DNA from: Vitis vinifera
Taxonomy: Eukaryota > Streptophyta > Magnoliopsida > Vitales > Vitaceae
NCBI RefSeq assembly: GCF_030704535.1
Contig: NC_081819.1
Location: forward strand, 19,564,001-19,628,000
Reading direction: 5' to 3'
DNA length: 64,000 nt
How positions within the stretch are numbered: the first letter of the stretch is position 1; every line of letters begins with the position of its first letter. This document shows, one piece after another, positions 49,201-60,400 of this stretch. The translations under genes were made by a program, and so were the position numbers. The notes beneath the pieces were generated by a model, which saw only the letters and a program-made list of their open reading frames with translations, ran no database searches and had not been told where the DNA came from.

Positions 49201-52200
49201 TGAGCTACGGTTTCCGCAAGGTGCCTTACAAGAACTTCATCCAGACTGTGTGGATCTTTGCAGACGCCTTTTACGTCAAAACCCAGGTATTAGTTACAAT
49301 GACCCTTGATTATGATTCTTGGAAAGGTGTTTTGCTCACGCTTTTCATAAGCTACTGCAAAGGGCATTATTGATCATGTGTAAAATTTTAGTGTGCTGCA
49401 TTTTTTTTTTTTAACTTGCTCCTGTCCAAATTGGAAGATGGTACAAAATCCTAGTGTTGTTAGGTTCTTCTGAATGCAATCTTGGATAAACTTGTAGTCT
49501 CTTGAATTTAATCTTGGGTAAGCTTGTGCTCATCTTCATGCTGGAAAAATATAAAACCATGCTTAACCATTGGAATTAAGAGTAATTTGTGAATTGTTAG
49601 CTGCATTGGTGATCCACCAACCCGATCTTGGATAAACTTGTACTCTCTTGAATTTAATCTTGGGTAAACACAAACTCATCTTCATGCTGGAAACATATAA
49701 AACCATGCTTAACTGTTGGAATTAAGAGTAATTGGTGATCTGTTAGCTGCATTGGTGATCCACCAAGCCTTTAATATATGACATTATTTTTCTGTTGCAA
49801 ACTGCTGTGCTGCCCCTACAGAGTATTGTGTTTACTTAATATCCACATTGGATCTGTACTGCATACCTTGCATTTGCTGTATAAATTCTATTTTTAGATG
49901 TTCTTCACCATCCATCCTACTATTAATGTCAGTTTTAATCTCATCCCAATCATGATGATCAGACCATTATCATAACTTTGGTATCCTACCAACTATAATC
50001 TACTATATTCCATAATTTCCTCTGCTTGTTTGATCAAAACTACATTCCATATGTTCTATCCGATCTGATTATCTTAAAAGCCTTAGACTAAAGAATATTT
50101 CATGATAGTTCTAAATCTGGTCCTTTGTTGGTTCCATCTCATCAACTAAAACTACATTGTCATCAGCAAACAAGATACACTGTGAGTCATCATTCTGAAT
50201 GCATGCTGTCTGTTAAATTAACTAAGGCAAAAGATAAGGTGTAAATATTTGCATTTTCATGTGCATAAGTCTATATTAGCTTACTGGAAAGTGTGGTCCT
50301 AGTAAGTGGTACATTGTTCTGGGTTTGAATTCTGTCACTAATGATATCTTGAATTTACTCGGTGTTGGTTGTTGCGGGGCGATCAGCACCCCGAGGTTTG
50401 GATCCCCATGAAGAGTCCTAAGGGTTTGGCCATGGAAGGTTCCTCGGTTATTAAAAGAAAAAAGTCTATATTAGCTTACTTCTTGGAGTTGGTAAGCTAT
50501 TTGTATAATCAAAGCATGGAGTTGTAAGAGCAAACTAGATAATTGTGAAACCAATTGATTTCTCATTACTCGTTTGCTCATCAAAAGTTATTTGCAGGCT
50601 GTTTCTATACAGTAATGATGGTTTGAATTGTAATTACATTTCTTTAGTCCCATGTTTATGAATCAAATAGCAATCTAGGATGCTCACTGTACTTGTTTAA
50701 ATCGTTTTCCTGGTAAAAAGAATGCCCTGCTTTATATTGATCTACAGTTGGCATATCCCGCTCATCCAAAAAAGTATTCATGTAATCTATACTTAAATTT
50801 TCAGTTGAGCGACTAACATTCAATGAGTTCTTCAATCATAAGTTCCTGGTGGAGCCCAGGTAAGATTCTAATCTTTTAGATGCAAAACATTGACATTTGT
50901 TGTTTGATGTACATTGGTAGCATTGCTGATTCAGTATACTTGGGGAACTAATCCAAATTATTTATCCTATCATAATCTGTAGGTTGACAGTGGATGTTGA
51001 GCAGCCTTCCTTACTTCCACAAACCAAACCTCTGGTTGTGCAGTTTGAATGCTTAAGAGGCAAAAACTTGCCTACAGACTCTACTCAGAGCCCTCAATTA
51101 CCTTTTGCACATCAGCTCAACTCATCTACCAGAAACCCAAGTTTAACTTCATCAATACATGATGTTAACAGCAAAATACTACATAGACAAGAACATGGTA
51201 GCACATCCAGCAATAAAGGTGGTTATCGATTTATGCCAAGCATTGCACATGACGATCCAAGTAAGTAAATCTATTGATGGTGCCCTAAATTTATCTGGTC
51301 ATCCAAAATGTCAGTTTATCTGCTGAAGGTGTGCCCATTTAATCCTGTGCTTGTTAGCACATAGCTCATATTGGCTTTATATGTTCAGTTGCTGATTCAA
51401 TGGAGTCCATTGAGAAGGGATATGTTCTTGTCAATGCACATTTTGCTTCAATGGAGACACTCTCTTCTTCGCTTGAAACATCCCTGCAAGATAATCCTGC
51501 TGCTAGAGCTACTATCTACTCTCCAAATAAGAATGATGAGGATGTAGCTGTTGCAATGAAGACAACGGAACTGACAGCTACTTCAGTTGGTGCTGTGGAA
51601 AGCCCTGGGAACTATGAACCAGATCCATCTACACCATCTTGTGCATCAACTATATTAAAGGAGGATCAAGAACTATCCGTTTTGCATTCTTCAAGGAGGC
51701 TCCACTTGTTACATAAGTATGCTCATGCTATTTCAAAACTAGCTCAAGAAAAGGTTGGTATTTCTTTTGTGCTTGGCAATATTTTGTTCGATGTGGACTC
51801 TTGCAACTAAAGCTAATAGATGATATTTACATGAAATCACATAAATATTTATGTTTGTTAGACAACCAATTTTCCTAAAAACTGAAACTTGTAGGATTTG
51901 GACCCATAATTTATATCATGCATTCTAACATCCTACCTCATGTGTAGCCTCCTTTTGACTTACACATGGGCTTAATAAATTATGGAAAATAAAGTAGCCT
52001 CTTTTTGGGCTTAATAAATTGAGAAAATAAACATGTGTGAGGTTTGAATCCATGACCTCCTGCCAAACAGGGCCCTGATACCATATTAGACAACTAATTT
52101 TCCTAAAAGCTTAAGCTTATAGGATTTGGGCCCTTAATTTATATCATGCACTCCAACAATATCTATTTTCATGATATCCAATTCTATCAGCTTTTCCTAC

Positions 52201-53695
52201 ATGTAGATGCATAGATATTTTTGTAAATAAATCCCATCAAGAATTCAAGTTGATCCCATTTTATTGTTTGAATGCAATAAGTGACGGTTGTTTGTATAAA
52301 ACAGTATATCACATCAGTGAGATTCATTTTTATATGTTATCTTCAGATGTTTGCCTAAAATGAGCTGTGCAATTGGTTGATATATTTCCTGAATTGACAC
52401 TCTTTTCAGGCTTAACTTTTCTCTCTTGGTTGGGCATAAGTATTTTCATGGCACTTCTATACATTATGTGGATCTAGATGCAATGTGCTCATCCTTTAGA
52501 CAGAGCATTGTTGTCTCCCCTCAACTCATCCTACAAAAGAGCTTGTTCTAAGTATCTTCTGAATAAACTGCTAAGCCATATATTCTTGGAGCTACATGAA
52601 GGAATTTGATGTGCTATGCAGGGTTTATAATCTGGGTGCTCTATAAATACTACCTGAAAAATAGAAGAGCTTGTGTTCTTATATTCAATCCATTATGGAA
52701 AGAAACATTGCACCCCAAATGGCATATTTTCTTTTCAGAATTAGATTTCTGCCTTGGTTGCTAAAAGTTATGCAAGATAATGGAATGAATGTGTTAAAAG
52801 ACATAATTTATCCTTGTTAATTTTAAGTGGGAGAAGGGATGTTCTACTCACTAGTTTGAGAAACGTGTCGTGTATATATCAGATATTATTTGCTAACTTG
52901 TCATTGCTTTCTTGCAGTTAAAAGATGGTCAATTTCTGGAGTCATTCTCAGTTGAGCTGGTAGTTCTGGCTATATGGAAGAAAGCTGTACAAGTTTGCAG
53001 CTCTTGGCTGGCCTCTACTGCAGGGAGTGATTTACCTGAAACCTCTTCAACTAATGAATCTGCCCCTGTTCAGGAAGTTGCTGGCCTGTCTCTAAACTCA
53101 CAAGAAGAAGAAATAGATTTTAGCAAGCCTTCTTCTGTTTCCATATTGGTGGAGAGTGAGTTTATTGCTGCATGTGATCATGCAGAAAAGTTATCTAGTC
53201 ATCTTCAAGATATGGATGGTTAGACTGCTGATATTTGTTCTGTGATAATGCTTGTGAGTTCTTCACTTAAAACTAGATTTTGCACACTCAAACTGACCGT
53301 CAAACATATTGCAGGTAATAGCAAGATGCCAGATGCAATGGAAATAATATTCCAAGCAGCTCTCGCATTTGGGAAAAGTGGTGCTGTAAGTAAACCTTCT
53401 ATATTTCCACTTCTCCTCTCAAACCCTTGTTCAAAAATGATCTAGAGCTTTTGCCTAAAATAGGTTTTTGCCCTTGTTCCAGGTGGATGAATATATGGAA
53501 AACAAGGGTAGTGCAGCAGCGTTGTACTCCAAAGCAATGCTTCTGCTTTCATTTATTGTAGGAGAAGCTACATTGCTGCCACTCAACCCTCCTTTTTCAT
53601 TAACTCCCGCCAATAAGCACCGAATCCAAAGATACATTATCTACCTGGAGTCCCATCTAACTCGCTTCCAAATCTCACAGCTGCCTTCCAAGTAA
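46206..53695 (+). CDS. ATG1: ATG1/ULK-type autophagy serine/threonine kinase, 13 exons
   Basis: Exons: 46206-46451, 46596-46713, 46922-46980, 47381-47451, 48758-48848, 48943-49023, 49175-49286, 50805-50859, 50983-51260, 51389-51753, 52918-53218, 53315-53385, 53483-53695; 2061 nt, 686 residues. ATG1 starts autophagosome formation in complex with ATG13, ATG11 and ATG101, downstream of TOR and SnRK1. The kinase domain (about 10-265) is complete: Gly loop [15 protein letters not shown] lysine, HRDLKPQN, DFGFA, MAPEI and [13 protein letters not shown] Ser/Thr-rich linker follows (exons 9-10), then a C-terminal region (exons 11-13) that should form the tandem MIT domains binding ATG13. This excludes the truncated ATG1t type. 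The ATG at 46206 opens the conserved N-terminus. It is divergent from the pseudokinase and convergent with LHY. Introns 3, 7 and 10 carry repeats. The Arabidopsis paralogue is closest to ATG1a/b/c; which one is unresolved. Confidence 0.94.
47077..47189. mobile_element. 113-bp Tourist-like MITE in ATG1 intron 3
   Basis: The element begins GAGTCCATTTGG and ends CCAACAGACTC, an imperfect inverted repeat, and is flanked by TTA on both sides (47074-47076 and 47190-47192). TTA duplication with this terminus is the mark of PIF/Harbinger (Tourist) MITEs. The centre folds back on itself (TTTCAAGCGCTTGAAAA, then TTTTTCAAGTG). Confidence 0.75.
49479..49770. repeat. Tandem duplication of a 146-bp unit in ATG1 intron 7
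   Basis: Both copies begin ATCTTGGATAAACTTGTA and pass through CTTCATGCTGG and AACCATGCTTAAC to GGTGATCCACCAA. They end 146 bp apart (49620 and 49766). Copies differ at roughly a tenth of positions, so the duplication is not recent. Confidence 0.85.
50267..50285. repeat. 5' target-site duplication of the SINE
   Basis: AAGTCTATATTAGCTTACT, identical to 50462-50480. Confidence 0.9.
50286..50461 (+). mobile_element. tRNA-derived SINE in ATG1 intron 7, about 176 bp
   Basis: The body lies between perfect 19-bp direct repeats. An A-box-like stretch (CCTAGTAAGTGGTA) and a B-box-like GGGTTTGAATTC about 20 nt further on show an internal Pol III promoter of tRNA origin. The 3' half (GGGGCGATCAGCACCCCGAG, then GGATCCCCATGAAGAG) is not tRNA-like. 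It ends in a short A-rich tail, TTAAAAGAAAA. The undecayed duplication means a relatively recent insertion in sense orientation. Confidence 0.85.
50462..50480. repeat. 3' target-site duplication of the SINE
   Basis: AAGTCTATATTAGCTTACT, identical to 50267-50285, directly after the A-rich tail. Confidence 0.9.
51861..52160. repeat. Pair of diverged direct repeats in ATG1 intron 10
   Basis: GACAACCAATTTTCCTAAAA...GGATTTGGACCCATAATTTATATCATGCA (from 51861) recurs from 52089 with several changes. Between them is the phrase CATGACCTCCTGCCAAACAG and then TGATACCATATTAGACAACT, a wording I associate with dispersed plant retroelement fragments. The element class is not determined. Confidence 0.5.
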
Positions 53696-54484
53696 TCCCT
53701 GGATTCACCTCAGCAAGTAAATACAAATGTGTACAGCAATTCTTAGACCCCCAGCTATATCATTCATGGCTTGGCTTGCTTATTACTGACACAATTCCTT
53801 GAGATTGTGACTGGGTTGAACATGCAGTTTTTGAACTTGGGGGCGATGACATGGACACAACTTTTTTTGCAGTGAATGACATGATAAAAGCTTAGATATA
53901 TTGGCTTGTATAAAATATACAGAAAGTATGCGGTGGACTGCTGGCAATCTGGAGCATGAAGATGACCTCTATTGCACAGGAGTTCATGTAAATAAAGGTC
54001 GTCAATTGTTTTTTTTTTTTTTTTACTCTCCACTCAACAGGGAAGAGACACTCTGTATAGAGTTTTTGGGTTTCTTTTTCTGTTCTTTTATATTGTCACT
54101 TAAGCTCAAGGAAAGACGGTTATTTGGTTCTATATGGCTATATATACATAGGTTTAGTTTTTTGAACTCTGGCTAGTTGTATTTGGGAAAATAAAATTGC
54201 AGAGGAACAATATACGAGACTGATTAAAGACACATTCATTTCTTTATGATTCTCAAGTCTATTTAAAGGAGTTATAACTGCATCAAAGTCTGAAAGGTAC
54301 AAGGCAGTGGGACAAATCAAATGTAGACATATATATAGTACACACACCTACACGACAGTTTCGTGAGCTTTCATGACTAGAAATTAAACAGAAAATGATA
54401 ATGTGGAAGGGGAAGGGGAAAAATTAGAAATTGAATGCAGCTACGAAGGTTTCCTCCGTTTAAATTTGCATGCATTATGAAATA
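53696..54484. other. Convergent 3' ends of ATG1 and LHY
   Basis: The two genes point towards each other with 789 bp between stop codons. This region should hold both 3' UTRs. A T run (54008-54023) is present. No gene is supported. Confidence 0.5.
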
Positions 54485-57400
54485 TCAGGTTGAAACGTCC
54501 CCTTCCAGGCGTATCCTCTTGGGGCCTTTTTCCTCACCTTGGCTGCAGCAGTTTGTGACCCTGCTATCAATGGCCTCTACTGAACACCTTTTGTAGGGTT
54601 TAAATCCTGTTCTACGACCTTTAATCTTTCCATACCCAAGCCCTATTGTGAGCAGCCCTTCTTCTCTGTTGTCATTTTCCATCAATCCATTTTTCTCCAC
54701 ATCTTGGTGACTGGAACAAGGTCCCCATGCCTTGCTGTTGAGGTCTAACTGCAAGGCATTTTCATGTTTCTCATCTCCACCCTGCTCATTCTCTATGAAA
54801 TCCTTATTCTGGAGCCCCTTATTCTTCAAATCATGTGGAGGAGAAAAGCTCTGTGGCAATACTTCTCGGCTGAAGAGTGCTCGGAAGGCCAGCCGACCCT
54901 GGCATGTCAGTCAGGTTAACATAAGAACTTGCGGCAAGATATGCAGAAAGAATATCATTAGAGATTTGCCCATTACCTCTTCAGAGACCTCCTTCCAGGA
55001 TTCATTAAGGATGCTGGTGCTTCTACAACGGCGATTGTTAGCCTCACCAGCTGCCTGATTTACATCAGCTTCTTTGCACTCTTCCTCGCCATTCTCATGC
55101 TTCTCTAATGCATCTGTCTCTACTTCACTGCTAGAAGGAGTGTTGGAACCACACGAGGAACGGTCCACCTGTTTTCTACTCTTCATCTTGGTCGGATCAT
55201 TGAGCTCAGTTACTGCTGTAGTGTTTTTCTCATTATCAGGAGCAGTTGACTCAGTATTTGGCTTTGCACCTCCACTCTCCTCAGAGTCTGAAGATGACAT
55301 GGCTGGTGATTTAGATGCTGAATGTTGTGCTTGCAAAGCTTCAGAGCATTCTAGGTCCAGTTGTTGATCTTGAGGAGTGTTTTCTCTTCTCTCTGTGTTG
55401 GCTGCTGGAGCTTGACCTGTATTTGTTGGTGGAACTGAGGTTGCAGATGCAGGAGCACAGGTAAAGCCAGTGTGAAGAGGAGCACACAAGGGAAGCACTC
55501 CATGGGCTGCCCACCATGCAGTTGCAGCTGCTACAGTAGCTGCAGCAATTGCTGCCATACTTGGAGCTGGGTTTATTTGCCTTGCTGGGAAACCTCCAAT
55601 AGTGCCTGAAGGAGAATCTGCAGATGCTTCCATATTTGAGCAGGGCCAAAAGGTAGCAGCAAAGCTTGCTGCAGCATGGGCTGCTGGATTTTGTAGCAGA
55701 GTTGATACAATAAGACTCGAAAAAGTAGAGGAAATTTGGAGAAATGATCGGTAGTCATCTTGGTTGCTGCGGATTGGGCCAAAGGGAGTATGGAAAGTGG
55801 GAAATGATTGATGAATGGAAGATCTTGACCCGTTATTTTGATGTTCGGTAGCTGCAGATGCAGCAGGATTCTGGAACAAGTTTGGGTGTCCATGAATTCC
55901 AATTTGGTGAACTAAGGATTCTCCATACGTCATTTCTGAGGAAGGTGCCTGAGTACACGTTCCTAGGCTACCATCTAGAACGTGCACAGGGACATGTCTT
56001 GGGAAGTTCTGAGCTGCTTGCATCTCATTTTTCGGCTGTGAACCAAAATTTTCAGACTGGCTTGGTTCATCAGTTTTCTCAGCTTGAACCAATTTCTCAT
56101 GTGAAGGGTGAGAATTCTCCAAGTTTGAGGCTTTACTCATGCCACTATCCTGTGCTTTTTGCCTGAAATCAGGTTTATCCAACTTCTGATTTCCTTTGGG
56201 CTCAACAGTGATGTAAGATTCATTTGTTTCATCCTGGTTACTTCCCTCTTTCATTAATGGCACAAACTCCCGAAAAGTGCATGAATTTCTGAGTGGCACT
56301 GGTGTTGGTATAGAGTTTTTGTTTGCCGAAGACATAGATGTACAAGGAGCCTCCTGGAAAAGGGTAAAAACTTCTGAGCAGTTGTCCTCATCCTGGTTTT
56401 CATTTTCATTGCCTGGCTTTTCATCTCCACTGGGTCTCTGATTAACACAGCATGAAAGTGGGATTAATTACAGGAAAAGGAAACATAAGAATAATAATAA
56501 TAACAGAACAAGAAACAGGGACATGAATAAAAGAACAATAGGGTAGATACTTACCTCAGGAAGCGGATCTTTCTCCAAGTCCAGTATTTGTTTACCAGGA
56601 TGCGAAGAAGAAACTGATGCTAATAATTTCCCATCCTTTGTTCCAGCTTGCAAAGTAGGAGCAGCCACACCAGTTTTTCGAGGATAAGGATTGCTTGGTT
56701 TCCTTTTAGGCCGTGGAGGAGGAATTTCTATGTCTATAGCTTGACCTATTGGCACTCCCTTAACAAGAGCCTCCTTTTCCAACTGAAGATAAAATATTTA
56801 TTAATTCTCAAAACTCAGTTACAAGTGAATATTTCAGTTTGAAACCCTTGCAAAGCACTAAAAGAAGATACTTAGCATGAATCAGAGCACAATAACTCAT
56901 TAAGATTTAGAATGCTTACTTCTGAAACATAAGCTAAGTTTTGCTTTGGAAGTACCAGCTAATGTAAAAGCAGTCCAGAAAAATATTGAACTTTGTAATC
57001 AAGGTGAGAATGATAAGGAATGAACACCTTGTGACCTGATCGAGGCAGAAGAAGATGGTAGGTGATCAGCATTGACAAAATGGTTTTCTTGAATAAAGCC
57101 CTTGCAACATTTTGGAGATTCCCAAGTAAGCTGGACACTTTTTCATTATGTTGTCTGAGCAAATCTGGGAAACACACTGTAGAATTCAGAGCTGATAGAT
57201 CAGAAAATCCATCAATGCCCAAAGAATTTTCGTAAAAACTCACTATCCATTCCATACAAATTGGATATGTTGTTGGATAAGGTACATCCATGAAGTTCTG
57301 GCAAAACCTTTAGTGAGCCAATATCTTGATAATTCTATCCTGACCTTCAGTGAGCCAATACCTTATTTAATCCCTGTACTGCCACTTGATTTCTTCAAAG

Positions 57401-60400
57401 ATTCTAAAGAAGGGTAATTATATTGCAAGGAACATTGTCTTCCAATTCACAAGTTCTTTCAATTCCTTTCTAGAATCAGATATGTAAGAGCAAAAAGTTC
57501 ATATACCACAATTCCTACTTTATTACCCTTTGGTCTTCTCCACCGGCCAAACAAAGCAGTGTCTCTATAAGACAAGTAATTTATTTGTAAGTCAACTGCA
57601 TAATATCAATTTCTGTCAAATGGCAACCCTCCATGCAAGGCTGAATAAGATCCATCTACTGAACTCTAATAAGATTTCACTACAATTAGGTGAGCATTTG
57701 CAAAAATCATTCATTTTTCAAAGCGGTTAGGTGAACCTTAGGGAATAAATGACTTGAGTTTATGCTAGCCCTTTCTAACAAATAAGCCTTATACATGCAC
57801 TTGGCAAGTTGCATCCGAGTGGTAACTTATTTCTAGTGCAAGATCCCATGTTTAATTCTTGAAAGATGTCAAAATCTGATCCATCATCATCCAAACCTAT
57901 CCTGATGCCCCAAATAGGGTCAAGATCTAACCACTCCATACAATAGAAGCATGGGTCTTATTACGATGCAAGATACAAGAGCAAAGGCATGGCCTCCCAA
58001 GTACTCCCATGAACCAGTCAGTTACCACTTCTTCATGGAGAAGTAAAAGATTCCTACTTTATCTCACTCCAACTGGCACCATTGGCTTCTAGTCATTTTT
58101 GTATGCGTATAGGAGACTCCAAAACCTACCTTAGGTGAAACCATCCATCTAGCTTAGGCACATTACATATGTATATAATAAAGCAAAAGAATCCTAAATG
58201 ACAAAATAATACCATTGAATTCTAGTATTAGAAACAAAAAAAAAAAAAAAAACCTACCCCAAACTACCACAACATGCATGTTCTATGAAATTAGTGGTCA
58301 TCTCACCAGATAAAATCATAGGCATCCTTTTTCTACCTTCCTCTTCTTCTTCTAGTGCCTCTAACAAAAACTAAATGACTTTTGACCAGTATAATCATAT
58401 GTTTTTCTTTGTGCATGACCATGGGTCATCTCACCCAATAAATCATAAGCATCCTTTTTCTACCTTCCCCTTCTTCTAGTGCCTCTTAACAAAAACTAAA
58501 TGACTCTTGACTAGTATAATCATCTTTTTCTTTGTGCATGACCAAACTACCCTCTTATAACATGCTTATTAAATCAAAGGCTATATCTTTATTCAGATCA
58601 TAAGTCATCCTTTTTGGTTTCCCTCGTCTTTACAATACCAAATGCCTTCTAATTGGTGCCATAATTTGTTTTTGCTACACATAATTAAACCATTTTCCCT
58701 CGTTTTGTCCTCAATTTGTGCTAATTCTAACTTTTTACAAGCAGATGAATTTCTTATTCTAACATTTTTTTGTAAATTGTCTCAACATCAGCATATTAAA
58801 GCACCAAAAAAGGTTTATCCTACTGCACATGGAATATGTAGAGTACCATTGAATCATACAAGTAAAAAGAGAAGAGGAAAGACAAGAAAAAGGGAAAGAG
58901 CAATCAGAATCCAATAACCATTCAAATCACTCACCCCCTAAACCCACCATATGTACAAAGTCATAGGAATATGAGACATCCTCATTTTGGCATATCAAAG
59001 CACCAAAAAAAGTTTATCCTCTAGCACATGGAATATATAGAGTACCATAGAATCATACAAGTAAAAAGAGGAGGAAAGACAAGAAAAAGGGAAAAAGCAA
59101 CCAGAATCCAATAACCATTCAATTCACTCACCCCCTAAACCCACCACATGTACAAAGTCAAAGGAAACATGTTCCCCTCTCCAAAGGTATTGTAAGCAAG
59201 CAACAAAACTTTAGAAAATATCTTCTGAAATTCAAAATTAAGAGTTTTCACCCTTAGAAAATTCTTTGATTTCTCCCTTTCCATAAACACCAAAGATGTA
59301 GGATAGCACCATCCTTCAAACACGCCTCCATCTCATATTTGTAAAGCCTTCTCTCCCCAACATCAAGGAACATTTTAAAGGATAGCTATATAGCCATCTT
59401 ATTAGAGTTTTCCTTGACCTACTATTCAATTTTCAAAGCTATGTCCTTTATTATTATAATATTTTCCTACATTGGCACTCATCTCAACATCCGCATTTTG
59501 ACGATGCTACCACCCAAGGGCTATACAAGGCATAAGGCACACCAGGGGCACAAAGGTCTCCCAAGGCTCAAGTGGAACACACAATCCAAGGCACATGTTT
59601 AAGGAAACTAAGGCACAAAATATAGTACATGTCACTTCTATAAATATTCTATAGGCAAATAGGACAAAATGTATTAATGGAAAGCCTAATAAAAAAAGAC
59701 AACACAACCCATGTATACACAATGTACACAAGTAATGCTAAAAAAATTAGCTAAAATCACTAAGCTAACCTATTCCCATACTATCTTTAAAATCCAAAAG
59801 GAGGAAAAAAAAAAAATTAAGAGCCTTATCTTCCCCAACCCATAAAAAAGAGTCTTGAGGAGCATGTCTTTCAGCTCCATGCAAGACCTCTTCAAACTTC
59901 ATATGTTCTTATATACTCTTCCCAAGTGATTTAAAAAATGTACGATAGAAACAACATCCAAACAATCTTGGGCTTAGCTTCAACAAAGGAACCATGCTCA
60001 CAAAGGAGGACATCTCTGGCCAAATAAAAAGGCACCAAAGAAACGTTGGATAAAGAAAACACTGTAGACCACAGTCTAGAAGTCCACTTGCAACAAATTA
60101 AGGTGTTGGCTGTTGATTTAAGATCTTCATAGCCAAGACAATCCTATTGACCAGATTTCAATACCTATTCATGAGGCAATCTAAGGTCAAAGTTTTCTCT
60201 CAAGTTGCTTTTGGTGAATAAAAATAAAATAAAAAATAAAAACTAAGAGAGTGCTCTAGATTTCCAAATTAGCTTGACAAGGAAGGTAGATATTTCATTT
60301 GGGGTCAAAGACAAGTTATTGATCTAATAGAGAATGATTTTTTTTTTATAGGTAAATAGAAATTGTATTAGAAGCGCCTAGAAGCGGCGAAAACAGTACA

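Noticed and set aside
50286..50330. tRNA gene candidate from the A/B-box-like sequence
   Set aside because: No acceptor stem or cloverleaf; flanking 19-bp duplications and an A-rich tail make it a SINE.
59500..59740. AAGGCACA/AAGGCATA-type words as a possible short repeat array
   Set aside because: Words are irregularly spaced and degenerate; probably part of an old dispersed repeat, with no definable limits.
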